From the NCBI GenBank assembly GCA_965218625.1, contig CBDCLG010000023.1:141380-205379 (forward strand): a stretch of DNA of 64,000 nt, read 5' to 3'. The notes under the pieces are model-generated. The model had not been told where the DNA came from. It worked only from the letters and a program-made list of their open reading frames with translations, and did not search any database. The stretch's first letter is position 1. Each line of letters begins with the position of its first letter. Both the position numbers and the translations under genes were made by a program. Below are positions 33,031 to 42,450 of the stretch, piece after piece. The DNA comes from Bin5 sp965218625 (GTDB lineage Bacteria > Chloroflexota > Anaerolineae > Caldilineales > Caldilineaceae).

Positions 33031-33459
33031 TCATTCACGTCGCTTCATCTCACGATCGGTCTCTTCCTCTTCGGGCACGAATATCAGCAGCAGAGCGGCT
33101 GCCGCCGCCTCGGCATGGGGCCCTTCGACACGGCCAACCTCCTCCTCCTCGAAGATCAGCCCGCCGCGCATGACCGTTCCATCGGCTTCGAGCCAGCCCA
33201 GCTCTCCGCCCTCAAACAGTCCGTGGCTGCGGACCTGCCTGTCCGAATCGACCGTGCCCAACTCCTTTTCGCCGAACCTGGTGCTGCGCAGCACGCGCCA
33301 GACGTCTCCGTCCCGCTCGCAGCGACCGATACGGAGTCCTTCCTGCAAGCGCAGTCGGAAGATCTCATGACAGGTCACGTAGCCGACCGGGGCCTCTCCG
33401 CTGCTGCGAGGGCGGTAGATTGTGGTGCGATCGCGGTCCGATTCACTGGGGACTTCCAT
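33031..33459 (-). CDS. Hypothetical protein with beta-hairpin repeats
   Basis: A 142-residue protein without a recognised function. The central part repeats a short pattern of Gly-Arg/Trp-Val/Leu-Glu-x-Asp-Gly-x-Val (LRIGRCERDGDVWRV, LGTVDSDRQVRSHG, LGWLEADGTVMRGG, VGRVEG), like stacked beta-hairpins. It ends with an Ala/Leu helix and a charged Glu-rich tail. Support for this frame over the opposite strand comes from the repeat and from a promoter (TTGTTG, 17 bases, TAGAAT) whose -10 is six bases from ATG, as in other leaderless-type genes here. Confidence 0.6.
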   Translation of the reverse strand: MEVPSESDRDRTTIYRPRSSGEAPVGYVTCHEIFRLRLQEGLRIGRCERDGDVWRVLRSTRFGEKELGTVDSDRQVRSHGLFEGGELGWLEADGTVMRGGLIFEEEEVGRVEGPHAEAAAAALLLIFVPEEEETDREMKRRE

Positions 33460-33465
33460 GTTTAG

Positions 33466-33494
33466 ATTCTAACACTTCGCGGGGTACGCAACAA
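33466..33494 (-). promoter_or_regulatory. Candidate leaderless promoter
   Basis: Read leftward, TTGTTG (33494-33489), a 17-base spacer and TAGAAT (33471-33466) lie just before ATG 33459, with six bases between the -10 and the start codon. Confidence 0.45.
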
Positions 33495-33564
33495 TGAATC
33501 GGTCCGCTTTGGAGGGTGTGGGCTCCGGGCTGGAGTCAACGGAAAGGGCCGGTCTACGGAACTC

Positions 33565-33753
33565 TTAACTGAAGAAGTGACGCCGGCGGCTCAGGTCGTG
33601 CAGAAGGACGGTCGCCGCGTTTCTGCCGGCGGCGCCGCCGACGACCGAGCGGCGCTCCAACATGCCGACGCGATAGCCTGCGCGCGCCAGATAGGCGGTT
33701 CAGACGAAGGCATTGTGGCCGGCGCCGACAAATAGGACATCGAAGTCGGGCAT
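33565..33753 (-). pseudogene. Remnant of FAD-dependent oxidoreductase (phytoene-desaturase-like)
   Basis: Reading leftward from ATG 33753 gives MPDFDVLFVGAGHNAFV, then a stop, then TAYLARAGYRVGMLERR, SVVGGAAG and a short tail to a second stop at 33565. This is the N-terminal FAD/NAD(P)-binding (Rossmann) segment of phytoene desaturase-related oxidoreductases (canonical form VVGAGHNGLVAAAYLARAG). An in-frame stop at codon 18 and loss of the remaining roughly 450 residues show that the gene is dead. It begins two bases after the menA stop, so it was once the gene following menA in an operon. Confidence 0.8.
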
Positions 33754-33755
33754 GC

Positions 33756-34685
33756 TCAGAGCAGCAGGCCGATCGACAACAGCAGGCTGTAGCGGAGCGA
33801 GAGCTGGGCGGTCGCCCCCAGCAATGGGTTTAGCGCACTTCCGGTTGCGTTGTAGATGTCGATGGCCCGTTTTACGGCCAGCGGCAGGCTGAGGAGGGGG
33901 AGCAGGACGGCCGGCCCGCGTTCGAACCCAAGCCAGAGGAGGAAGGGTGCGGCATAGGCGAGAGCCAGCAGGATGACGAATTGGGACCGCGTGTTGCGGG
34001 CGCCGATCATGACGGCAAGCGTACGCTTGCCTGCCTTGGCGTCAGTGCCGATGTCGCGCAGATTATTAACCACCAGAATTGCAGTGATCAGGGCTCCAAC
34101 CGGCGCCGCGACGACAAGGACCTCGGTCGCGAGCGCGCCCGCCTGTACATAATAGGTTCCGGCGACGGCAACCAGCCCAAAGAAGATGAAGACGAACAGG
34201 TCTCCCAGGCCATGGTAACCGAACGGAAAGGGGCCGCCCGTGTACAGCACGGCCGCCAGCAGCGAGGCCGCGCCGACGGCCAGAATCGGCCATCCGCCCA
34301 CGATGACAAGGTAAACGCCTACCAGCGCGGCCAGTGCAGCGACGGCCACCATGCCCCAACGCATTGCGCGGGGTGACAGCAGACCGGCCGCCACCGCCCG
34401 CGTCGGCCCGAGACGTTCGCCGGTATCGGCGCCTTTGGCGAAGTCGAAGTAGTCGTTGGCGAAGTTGGAGAGGACCTGCAGCAGGAGTGCGCCGGAGGCA
34501 GCGGCCAGCGCGGGCGACGGGGCGAAAAATCCATGCGTCCAAGCCAGGGCCGTGCCCACGATTACCGGCGAAATGGCGGCGGGGAGCGTTTTCGGCCGCA
34601 CGGCCAACAGCCAGGCGGAAAGCCGGCCGCCGGGTGTCGACTGCGGTCGGTACGTTTGCTCGCGACAGCTTTGCTGGTCGTTCAC
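33756..34685 (-). CDS. menA: 1,4-dihydroxy-2-naphthoate polyprenyltransferase MenA
   Basis: A 309-residue inner-membrane UbiA-superfamily enzyme that attaches the prenyl tail in menaquinone synthesis. Both Asp-rich Mg-diphosphate motifs are present: N77-D-Y-F-D81 ... D87 (NDYFDFAKGADTGERLG) and NNLRDIGTDAKAGKRTLAV. About eight to nine membrane segments surround them. It starts with GTG 34685. No other men genes are in the window. It lies 45 bases downstream of a polytopic membrane protein gene on the same strand, and a dead oxidoreductase remnant follows it. Confidence 0.93.
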   Translation of the reverse strand: MNDQQSCREQTYRPQSTPGGRLSAWLLAVRPKTLPAAISPVIVGTALAWTHGFFAPSPALAAASGALLLQVLSNFANDYFDFAKGADTGERLGPTRAVAAGLLSPRAMRWGMVAVAALAALVGVYLVIVGGWPILAVGAASLLAAVLYTGGPFPFGYHGLGDLFVFIFFGLVAVAGTYYVQAGALATEVLVVAAPVGALITAILVVNNLRDIGTDAKAGKRTLAVMIGARNTRSQFVILLALAYAAPFLLWLGFERGPAVLLPLLSLPLAVKRAIDIYNATGSALNPLLGATAQLSLRYSLLLSIGLLL

Positions 34686-34730
34686 GGAGAGTTCCCGCGG
34701 CGGCGCCTGGCCTCTCCCGGCGTCGAAACG

Positions 34731-35825
34731 CTAGGCTTGCCTGGCCTCTTTCAACGAGCGCGCAACCCGCAGCCCGAGCCAGAAGATGCCCGCCAATACG
34801 AATACGGAGGCGTACTCGATGATCGGTATGCGGATGACTTCGTTCAGCCTGACCCATCCCAGCTGTCCATAGACCAGCAACGCCAACGTAACGAAACTGC
34901 CCAGAATGACGAGGCGGCTGCGCAGCGACAGGCCCAGACCATACATCTGCGTGATGACCAGGATTCCAGCAAAACCGAAAAAGAACATCGGCCAAAGACC
35001 ATTGCCTTGCATCACGGCCACCAACGTCCCGTGTACAAGCACCATCAGCTCAAGCGTGAACGTCCACCAACGATTGGTGTGGATGCGTGTATAGAAAAGG
35101 CTACCCTGCAGCAGCAGCAAGAACATGTAGAAGAAGCCGATCAGGTGCCCCGACGTCGACACCATCGGATGGAACCAGAAGGTGTAGATGATCGCCCAGG
35201 CAAAAAAGTAGCCGTGGTATGTACGGGCAAATCGAACGACCTCCTTCGGAAAAGGCGCAGGCCGGCCAAAGAACTGGCCGCGGCGGTTGTTTTCCATCAG
35301 CAGGACCCAAACCAGCAGCACGATTACCGCACCCTGGCTGCTCCAGATCGGCGTGTCCTGCGCCAGGCCGTCATACCAGATGTGCGTCTGCGCCAGGTGC
35401 AGCAGAATGAAGAAGGAATTCGCCGCAAGCGCCCAAACGTTTGCCCGGTGCAACCCTTTCGTATAGCGGTGTTTCCGATATGACTGGGCATAGTAGACGA
35501 TACCCCAGATGGCCAGCTGATGGGCCAGGTAGAACCCCCACGAAGTCGCACGCGTCCAGAATGTAGGCGCCGGCAGCTTCCAGTAGTACCAGCTTGCGCC
35601 GGTATCCGGCAGAAGCTCGATACTCTGCAGGCGGTGGTCCAGCGCCCAGACCAGCGCGGTGAACAGCGCGCTGAACGCGACACCCGCCCACATCACGCGA
35701 GTAGACGATAGCGCCGGAGAACGTTTCACTTCCGTTGAATCCTGCCGCCCGTCCCGTCCTTCCCTTGCAGATCTTTGCGACCAATCAATGGGTTGGCGCC
35801 GCAAGCTGGCATCAGCCTTGTGCAT
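34731..35825 (-). CDS. Polytopic membrane protein, unknown function
   Basis: A 364-residue integral membrane protein with about nine or ten hydrophobic helices after a charged N-terminal tail of about 40 residues. Conserved-looking polar residues within membrane segments include several His and Trp (LLHLAQTHIWYDG, YHGYFFAWAIIYTFWFHPM, HLIGFFYMFLLLLQ, LVHGTLVAVMQG), which could bind heme or quinone. I do not recognise the family. It precedes menA by 45 bases, so a role near quinone metabolism is possible but only inferred. A CTATACGAAA element lies 23 bases before the ATG. Confidence 0.65.
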   Translation of the reverse strand: MHKADASLRRQPIDWSQRSAREGRDGRQDSTEVKRSPALSSTRVMWAGVAFSALFTALVWALDHRLQSIELLPDTGASWYYWKLPAPTFWTRATSWGFYLAHQLAIWGIVYYAQSYRKHRYTKGLHRANVWALAANSFFILLHLAQTHIWYDGLAQDTPIWSSQGAVIVLLVWVLLMENNRRGQFFGRPAPFPKEVVRFARTYHGYFFAWAIIYTFWFHPMVSTSGHLIGFFYMFLLLLQGSLFYTRIHTNRWWTFTLELMVLVHGTLVAVMQGNGLWPMFFFGFAGILVITQMYGLGLSLRSRLVILGSFVTLALLVYGQLGWVRLNEVIRIPIIEYASVFVLAGIFWLGLRVARSLKEARQA

Positions 35826-35848
35826 ACGGAGGTCCCATTCCAGTTCTA

Positions 35849-35863
35849 TTTCGTATAGTCATA
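35849..35863 (-). promoter_or_regulatory. TATGACTATACGAAA motif upstream of membrane protein/menA
   Basis: Leftward copy of the recurrent element, 23 bases before ATG 35825 and matching the 32980-32994 copy at 14 of 15 positions. Probable promoter for the membrane protein-menA unit. Confidence 0.45.
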
Positions 35864-35888
35864 CACAGTCCACACCCACCCTAAACCT

Positions 35889-36797
35889 CTAACACAAAAC
35901 TCTTAACGCATTTTCAACACCCGAATATAAATGCTCGAACCCCGCATCCTGCAAGCGAGTCGGAACGGCGCGCTGACCATCCAATAGTACGGCCGACATT
36001 TCTCCGAAAACCGCTTTCAACGCAAGAGACGGCGTCGGCACGAACGCCGGCCTGCCCATCGCCCGGCCCAGCAGCCGCACAAAGTCTTTATTCCTGAGCG
36101 GATCCGGCGCGGTCAGATTATAGGGCCCGGACGCAGTCGCGCTCGACAGCAGGAATTGGATAGCTGCCACTTCGTCATCGATATGAATCCAGGGAAAATA
36201 CTGATTGCCGCTGCCCAACGGGCCCCCGGCAAACAATCGAAATGGCAGCGCCATCCGCGGGAAAGCCCCCCCTTCTCCGCTCAAGACGACGCCCGTACGA
36301 ATGACCGGCCGCCGGAGCCCCATCCCTTCCACTTCCGCCGTCGAAGCCTCCCACTCCACACAGACTTCCGCCAGAAAATCGCTTCCGGCGGCTGCCTCTT
36401 CCGTCAGGATCTCATCCGCGCAAGGCCCGTAATAGCCGACCGCCGACGACTGAATCAACACGCCGGGCTTGGCGCTGGCTTCTGCGACCGCGGCAACGAG
36501 AGCTTGACCGGCTTCAACCCGGCTTTCCCTGATCCGCCGCTTGCGCGCGGCCGTCCAGCGGCCGTCGGCGACGCCTTCCCCTGCCAGATTGACGATGGCG
36601 TCCACCTCTTCCACCAGCGGGCCCCACCCATCTGTTGATCTTCCGTCCCACTTCTCCAATCGGACGCCGCTGGCGACCCGATCCCCCGCCTGTTGCGGAG
36701 ACCTGGTCAATATGATCACTTCATTGCCATTGTCACGCAGACTCTTGACGAGCGCCGTTCCGATCAGGCCCGTTCCCCCTGCTATCAAGATACGCAT
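35889..36797 (-). CDS. TIGR01777-family epimerase (SDR39U1-like)
   Basis: A 302-residue atypical extended SDR. The nucleotide-binding motif is GGTGLIGTALV; the segments AIVNLAGEGVADGRWTAARK, IQSSAVGYYG and the Trp-containing YFPWIHIDDEVAAI are hallmarks of the TIGR01777/SulA-like group. The C-terminal DUF1731 region is present. The reaction is unknown for this family; a sugar-nucleotide or quinone-like substrate has been suggested generally. AGGAGG sits four bases before ATG 36797. It begins 16 bases downstream of the glucan phosphorylase gene, so they are cotranscribed. Confidence 0.9.
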   Translation of the reverse strand: MRILIAGGTGLIGTALVKSLRDNGNEVIILTRSPQQAGDRVASGVRLEKWDGRSTDGWGPLVEEVDAIVNLAGEGVADGRWTAARKRRIRESRVEAGQALVAAVAEASAKPGVLIQSSAVGYYGPCADEILTEEAAAGSDFLAEVCVEWEASTAEVEGMGLRRPVIRTGVVLSGEGGAFPRMALPFRLFAGGPLGSGNQYFPWIHIDDEVAAIQFLLSSATASGPYNLTAPDPLRNKDFVRLLGRAMGRPAFVPTPSLALKAVFGEMSAVLLDGQRAVPTRLQDAGFEHLYSGVENALRVLC

Positions 36798-36813
36798 TGC
36801 GCCTCCTCGCGCG

Positions 36814-39399
36814 CTATGCCCACGCGCTCAGCCCCATTTCCAACGGATGGATAAGCGCAGCATGTCGGGGCCTCAGCCGTACGCCGAAACTGAACTTCCC
36901 CGTGTCGTCGGGAACGAACGTACCCCGCGCCGAAACCGTTGCCGCGCCCTGGTAGTCCCCCTGCTCTTGGCCGTGTACCCGCATGGGTATCGTTGTCGAC
37001 TCAAGCGGGGCGCCGTCCTCCCCGCCCTTGCTTACCACAATCTCTACCGCCAGGTCGTCGACCGAGAGCCGCCCCGGCCGAACATGCGCTTCAAACCCGA
37101 TATGGTCCCCGATCTCAGCCTGCGAAGGAGGGCCCCCCTCGATCGAAACGCCCACGAACGGCCACGCCTCCCGCACTGACCTCTTCCAATGTGCGACCAG
37201 CCGCGCCAGTTGGTTTCCGTCCTGCCGATACGACCTGCCGCTTTCCATGGCCGGAACATAGTAAAGGGACGTGTACTCCGCCAACATCCGCCGCATGCTG
37301 AATCGCGGCCCGCAGCTCGCAATGGCCCGCCGCATGCGCGTCAGCCATGCCGACCGCCGGGCGGCTGAACGAGGCCCGGATGGAACAACCGAATCATAGA
37401 ACTCCGGCACGATCTCGTCCTCCAGAATACTGTACAAGCTGTGCGCGTCCGCTGCGTCCTGGGTCTCATCATCCTTGTAGTTCCGCTCCTCGCCGATGGC
37501 CCACCCGTTCATCCCCTGGTAGCCTTCCCGCCACCAGCCATCGAGAATACTGAAGTTCGGCGCGCCGTTGATTGCCGCCTTCTGGCCGCTCGTGCCGCTC
37601 GCCTCGTAAGGCCGGCGCGGCGTGTTCAGCCACACATCGACGCCGCTGACCAGGTGCCTGGCGACATTCATGTCATAGTTCTCGATAAACGCGATTTTCC
37701 CGAAGAACTCCGGCTCCTGGCTCAGCCTGTAAATCTGCTCAATCAGTCCCTTGCCCATGTCGTCCGCCGGGTGAGCTTTCCCGGCAAAGACGATCTGCAC
37801 CGGCCGCTGCGGGTCATTCAGGAGCCGCTTGAGCCGCTCAGTATCGTGGAATACGAGCGTCGCGCGCTTATAGGTGGCAAATCGGCGCGCAAAACCGATC
37901 GTAAGCGCAATCGGATCAAAGGCCTCCTCGACCTGCGTCAGCTTCCAGTGGCCCTCCCCGTGACGCAAGAATTGACGCTTCAATCGCGTCCGCAGAAAAT
38001 CGACCAATTTGGCCTTACAGGCATTGTGGACCGCGAGCAACTGGTCGTCCGGCACCCCGTCTATCGCCCCCCAAACGGCTGAATCGTCCTTTCTGTCCAG
38101 CCATCCTGAGGGGTAATAGCGGTTATAGAGCGCCTGCAGCTCCGGCGCCAGCCACGACTCGGTATGCACGCCGTTCGTTATATGCCCGATCGGAATCTGG
38201 TCCTCGGGCGTGCCCGGCCACAAGTCCTGCCACATCCGCCTCGAGACCTCTCCATGCAGCTCGCTAACGCCGTTATGGTACCCGCTCAAACGAAACGCAA
38301 GCACCGTCATGCTGAACTCCGCGCCCCAATCATGGTCGTGGCGGGCCAGCCCGAGGAATCTCTCCCGGTCAATGCCCATCTGACCCCAGTACTGCCAGAA
38401 AAATTTGTCAACCAGTTCAAAAGTAAAGGCGTCGTGCCCCGCCGGCACCGGCGTATGCGTCGTAAAGACATTGCCCGCGCGCACGACCTCGACGGCCGTC
38501 TCGAACTCCACGCCCATCTGCACCATCTCACGCACACGCTCCAGGCTCAAGAAGGCGCTGTGCCCCTCATTCATGTGCCAGACGCTCGGCTCATACCCCA
38601 ACGCCCGCAACGTACGCACGCCCGCAATTCCCAGCACATACTCCTGGCTGATTCGCATCTCATGATCGCCGCCGTACAGCCGGGCGCTCAGTTCCCGGTC
38701 CTGCGGGGCATTCTCCTCAACATCCGTATCCATCAGAAAGAGCGGAACGCGGCCAACCTGGATCTTCCAGACTTTCGCGTAGACCGTGCGGCCCGGCAGG
38801 TCCACGTGGACCACAACCGGCGTGCCGTCCGCGGCCACCGCCTGCGTCGCCGGCATTTCGGCAAAATCGATCTTCTCGTAGATCGCCTCCTGCCGGCCGG
38901 ACGCGTTGATCTGCTGCGTGAAATACCCTTGCGGATACAAAAAACCGACGCCAACAAAGGGAAGGCCCATGTCGCTCGCCTCCTTGCAATGGTCGCCGCT
39001 CAGTATCCCCAGCCCGCCGCTGTAAATCGGAAGCGCCTCGTGCAGCCCGAACTCCGCGCTGAAGTAGGCGATCAACTCCCCCTGCTTGTCGGGAAAGCTT
39101 CGTCTGTACCAGGTGTCAGCATCATCCGACATGTAGGCGTCAAACCGCTGCAGGACCGCTTCGTACCGCTGCATATAGCTGTGATTCTGCGCCGCGTCGC
39201 GCAGGTTGGACAACGATACGCCACGCAGGAAGCGAATCGGATTCTCGTTTACACTTTCCCACAGATCCGGGTCGATCGACTCGTAGAGGTCTTGGGCGTC
39301 CGGGTTCCAAATCCACCATAAATTGAATGCCAGCTCCTGTAACCGGGCGATTGGAGCCGGCAGATGAGGCAGCACCGAGATTGTCCCCAATATGTTCAC
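36814..39399 (-). CDS. glgP: Alpha-glucan (glycogen) phosphorylase
   Basis: An 861-residue GT35 enzyme of the short TIGR02094 type with the N-terminal DUF3417 region (ELAFNLWWIWNPDAQDLY). It releases glucose 1-phosphate from glycogen or maltodextrin in the cytoplasm. The PLP-binding region is EASGTSGQKAAINGAPN, whose Lys forms the Schiff base. Glucan-binding segments AEFGLHEALPIYSGGLG and WHMNEGHSAF are also present. The start is GTG 39399 with GAGGAG nine bases upstream. It is followed by the epimerase gene. Glucose 1-phosphate from it could feed the Zwf route encoded at 45-47 kb. Confidence 0.95.
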   Translation of the reverse strand: MNILGTISVLPHLPAPIARLQELAFNLWWIWNPDAQDLYESIDPDLWESVNENPIRFLRGVSLSNLRDAAQNHSYMQRYEAVLQRFDAYMSDDADTWYRRSFPDKQGELIAYFSAEFGLHEALPIYSGGLGILSGDHCKEASDMGLPFVGVGFLYPQGYFTQQINASGRQEAIYEKIDFAEMPATQAVAADGTPVVVHVDLPGRTVYAKVWKIQVGRVPLFLMDTDVEENAPQDRELSARLYGGDHEMRISQEYVLGIAGVRTLRALGYEPSVWHMNEGHSAFLSLERVREMVQMGVEFETAVEVVRAGNVFTTHTPVPAGHDAFTFELVDKFFWQYWGQMGIDRERFLGLARHDHDWGAEFSMTVLAFRLSGYHNGVSELHGEVSRRMWQDLWPGTPEDQIPIGHITNGVHTESWLAPELQALYNRYYPSGWLDRKDDSAVWGAIDGVPDDQLLAVHNACKAKLVDFLRTRLKRQFLRHGEGHWKLTQVEEAFDPIALTIGFARRFATYKRATLVFHDTERLKRLLNDPQRPVQIVFAGKAHPADDMGKGLIEQIYRLSQEPEFFGKIAFIENYDMNVARHLVSGVDVWLNTPRRPYEASGTSGQKAAINGAPNFSILDGWWREGYQGMNGWAIGEERNYKDDETQDAADAHSLYSILEDEIVPEFYDSVVPSGPRSAARRSAWLTRMRRAIASCGPRFSMRRMLAEYTSLYYVPAMESGRSYRQDGNQLARLVAHWKRSVREAWPFVGVSIEGGPPSQAEIGDHIGFEAHVRPGRLSVDDLAVEIVVSKGGEDGAPLESTTIPMRVHGQEQGDYQGAATVSARGTFVPDDTGKFSFGVRLRPRHAALIHPLEMGLSAWA

Positions 39400-39532
39400 G
39401 GCCTTACGCTCCTCGTCTCTAGCTTCGGACAGCCATCAGGTCTGTGGAAGGCGTATTTCCAACTGCCGGATTCCGCCGACCCGTCGCCCGTCCTTCACAC
39501 GATATCCTGCCCCTACCCCTTTTCTCAGTAAC

Positions 39533-39561
39533 TTGCCTTGCATTCTTTGACTTCGTATACT
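39533..39561 (+). promoter_or_regulatory. Leaderless-type promoter of decayed gene copy
   Basis: TTGCCT (39533-39538), 17 bases, TATACT (39556-39561), seven bases, then ATG 39569. The arrangement is identical to the promoter of the intact copy at 42415-42443. Confidence 0.5.
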
Positions 39562-39568
39562 TCTCCAA

Positions 39569-42406
39569 ATGTCGAACCGCCTTTCGCGTGACCTTTGGGT
39601 CATACCCTTCATCGCTCTGCTCGCTATACTAGTCGCCGGCCCCTTCTGGCAGATCGACGGCATTCCTGTCAGCACGCATGACGTGCAGGTGCATCTCCAC
39701 CGAATCGCCGCATATGAGCGCTCCTTCGAGCAGGGCGTCATCTGGCCGCGCTGGTTTCCCTACAGTCTACAACGGGACTTGGCGCGCCCCTATCGCCCAC
39801 CATTATAGCCCAGGTTTGTACTGGCTCGATAGCCATTGCCCATCATTGGTTCGGGCCTCGGGCTGGACCAATCGCCATGAAGCTCTTCATGACGCCTCGC
39901 CCTGGTCATCTCCGGCTTCGGCGTTTACGCCTGGTTGCGACTACACGTTCAGTCTGCGCAGCCTCCCTGGCAGCAGCCTCAATATACCTTCTCCATCCCA
40001 TGCCCTCCTGACCCGGACCGTCTTACTATGCCGGCGACTACCCCCAAATGTTTGCCCTCTTGCTCCTTTTGCCGGTTCGCATTCTGGAGCATTCACCGCT
40101 CTTTTTGTACGAGAATCCTCGGATTCGGCAGATGGATTGCAGCCGTCGCTTTCGTTGTCCGCCCTCGATTCATCAGCCACAACTCTGATGGCAATCGCTG
40201 CCGTGGGCTGATGCTGGGTGCCCTTTACTGGCTGATGCTGGCCGCCGGCTACCGCAGCCTCGGCGGGACTCGCTGCGCACGGGAACCGCGGCTGCCATTG
40301 CGGTTGCCTTCATTCTTGTCCGCGGGCTTTTGGCTTCCGGCCCTTGGCCGATCTGCAGCTTCGTGCAGATACAGCAACGTCACAACTGGGGAGCTCGGGC
40401 GCACTACAGCGAATCTCTTCCTCCACTGGTGGAAACTGACTTCGGCTTTCAGTCTCCCGATCCTCGATAGCCGCGCCGGCAACCCGCTTGATGCCGCTCA
40501 ACACTCTTTCGGCGCGGCCTCGTGGCTGGCCCTGATTGCTGGGCTACTCAGCTTACCGTTCTGCCAAGAACGCGGCAAGACTCGCAGCGCCTGGTGCCAT
40601 TGGCAGCGGACTCTTTCTCACTGGCCATGCTTGCAATGTCTTCTCCCGTCTCTGAACCTCATTTGGCAGGCGCTGCTTTCGGCCCTTTCAGCATGTTCCA
40701 ATATCCCGGCCGTTTTCTGCTACATTGCAACCTATTGGCGCCCTCCCCGCCGTCGGCCGCCCTAGCCGTAGACGCGTTTCGCCCAACATTATCGTTGGCT
40801 CCCCGGCGCTTGGCATGTTAGTCGTAGTATCCTCAGGTTCTCGTTCTCTTTCCCTACCTCTTTCCAGACCACACCCCGATGTTCTCGCTCCTTCATGCCG
40901 GGTCGAAAGACTTGAGACGTAGCAGGATAGCACTTGCAAATTTGAAGCGAGGATCGCCAACGCGTGGGGTTTGACGAGCGACAACGAATTCCTCGTTCAG
41001 GGCGCCGATCTTGCGCATCGCCACCGGCGAGCGCGCCGAGCCGAATGCGACCAGATTTGATTTGGCATTCTCCCCACTTGAAGCGGTCGCCGATCATTTC
41101 TGGCAACAGTCCGAGTCCGGTATGCTGTTGAGACTTCACTTACCACCCTGAGTTGGAACGCCGGCAGATCTTGCGCAACTGGCGCGCAGGGCCAGCCGGG
41201 TGGATGCTGGCGACCCAGCTGCGCAGCTTCCGCGCAACCCCTGCGCATATTCGCTGGGAGGGAACGATCGTGGCAGCGGTGGGGTGAACGCCTGACCCTG
41301 CTTGGGCTGCATTGCCACAGCCTGGCAGGGACGCTGTTCTTATCCTTTCGCCGTGACAGGGCGGCAAATGCGCCCAATCCGACGGCCCGCGCTCCTCCAC
41401 GCCTGCCGCCGGCGTGATGACTGCTCTGCCTGCTTTTCTTTGTCGCGGCCCGCTACTCGCGCTCGATCTGTACCCCCAGGGGCCCCTTTCTGCTGGACTC
41501 GCCTCCGGGAGAACTCGCATTCTCGGTCGATGGCCGGCCCACTACGCTGGGCGACCAGGAAACCGGGCAGGTGACCCTCCTGGGATGGACGCTGTTGAGC
41601 AGAGACACGCCCGCCCCGGCGATACCGTCAGCGTTCGCTTCTACTGGCAGGCGCAAGCAGAGCTTCCAGACGACTACCACACCTTTTTGCACCTCCACAC
41701 GCCCGCCATCCAGCGCTCATGGGCTGTCGAGAACCAGGGAGTGCTGCGCCCGCCAACAAGGGTGTGGGACCCGGGAAAATACTACATCGAGACCATGCGC
41801 CTCCGCCTGCCAGCGGACATTCCGCCGCTCACATATACGCTTGTCGCAGGCTTGGTTTCCTCCTCCGGCGAGAGGCTGACAGTGCCCGGGTCGGTCAACG
41901 ACCTGGTCCATCTGCGCGAGATGGCGGTCGCGCCCTCGCGTCCTGGATTTCTGCAAAGCGAACGCCCGCCGGTGGCAGCCGACGCCGCGACCGGTGACGC
42001 CCTCCGGCTTCAGGGATACGACCTCGTTCCAAAGGCTGAACAACCCGACCACCTGATCTTGCGTCTCTTCTGGGAGACGGGCAACGGTCCCACCCGCGAC
42101 TGGATTACCTACATTCACCTTACCGACGCCCATGGCAATCTTGTCGCGCAATTCGACGGACCCGCATTTGCAGGTCTTCTGCCAACCAGCAGCTGGCACA
42201 ACGACGCGCTCTACATCGACCGCCGCCAGCTGGATCTGCCGGCCGAGCTAGCCGCGGGAGACTTTCTCTTCCGCATCGGCCTCTACAGCTTCGAGACGGG
42301 CGAACGCCTGCCGTTTGAACCCGACGATGGCAATGCGCCTGAATTTGAGAACGGTCAACTAATTGTTTCTCTGCGTCTCCCTCTTTCGGAGGGCGCTGCA
42401 GATTAG
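39569..42406 (+). pseudogene. Decayed tandem copy of the GT-C-like membrane protein gene
   Basis: This stretch is similar along its whole length to the intact gene at 42451-45204 but broken by many indels. The first 60 codons are intact (ILVAGPFWQIDG ... FEQGVIWPRWFP); one extra base near 39757 shifts the frame (VYNGTWRAPIAHHYSPGLYW continues in another frame). Further fragments recur (ILDSRAGNPLD, FGAASWLALIAGLLSLPF) in shifting frames until about 41580. From there to 42406 the frame is open and clearly homologous to the C-terminal domains (TYIHLTDAHGNLVAQFDG, ALYIDRRQLDLPAEL). The promoter is preserved. Damage is confined to the first two thirds, so either decay is recent or low-quality assembly affects this part. 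Confidence 0.85.
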
Positions 42407-42414
42407 GCACGCAT

Positions 42415-42443
42415 TTGCCCCTCTGATTCCGGGCCCGTATACT
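42415..42443 (+). promoter_or_regulatory. Leaderless-type promoter of GT-C-like gene
   Basis: TTGCCC (42415-42420), 17 bases, TATACT (42438-42443), seven bases, then ATG 42451 with no ribosome binding site. A transcript would start at the ATG. Confidence 0.5.
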
Positions 42444-42450
42444 CAATCGA

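Noticed and set aside
32950..33465. A 171-codon plus-strand frame
   Set aside because: The minus strand has a repeat-bearing protein with a promoter at the right distance. The plus frame has no start signal and crosses the hydrolase promoter region.
38164..39321. A 385-codon plus-strand frame
   Set aside because: It is antisense to the well-conserved alpha-glucan phosphorylase.
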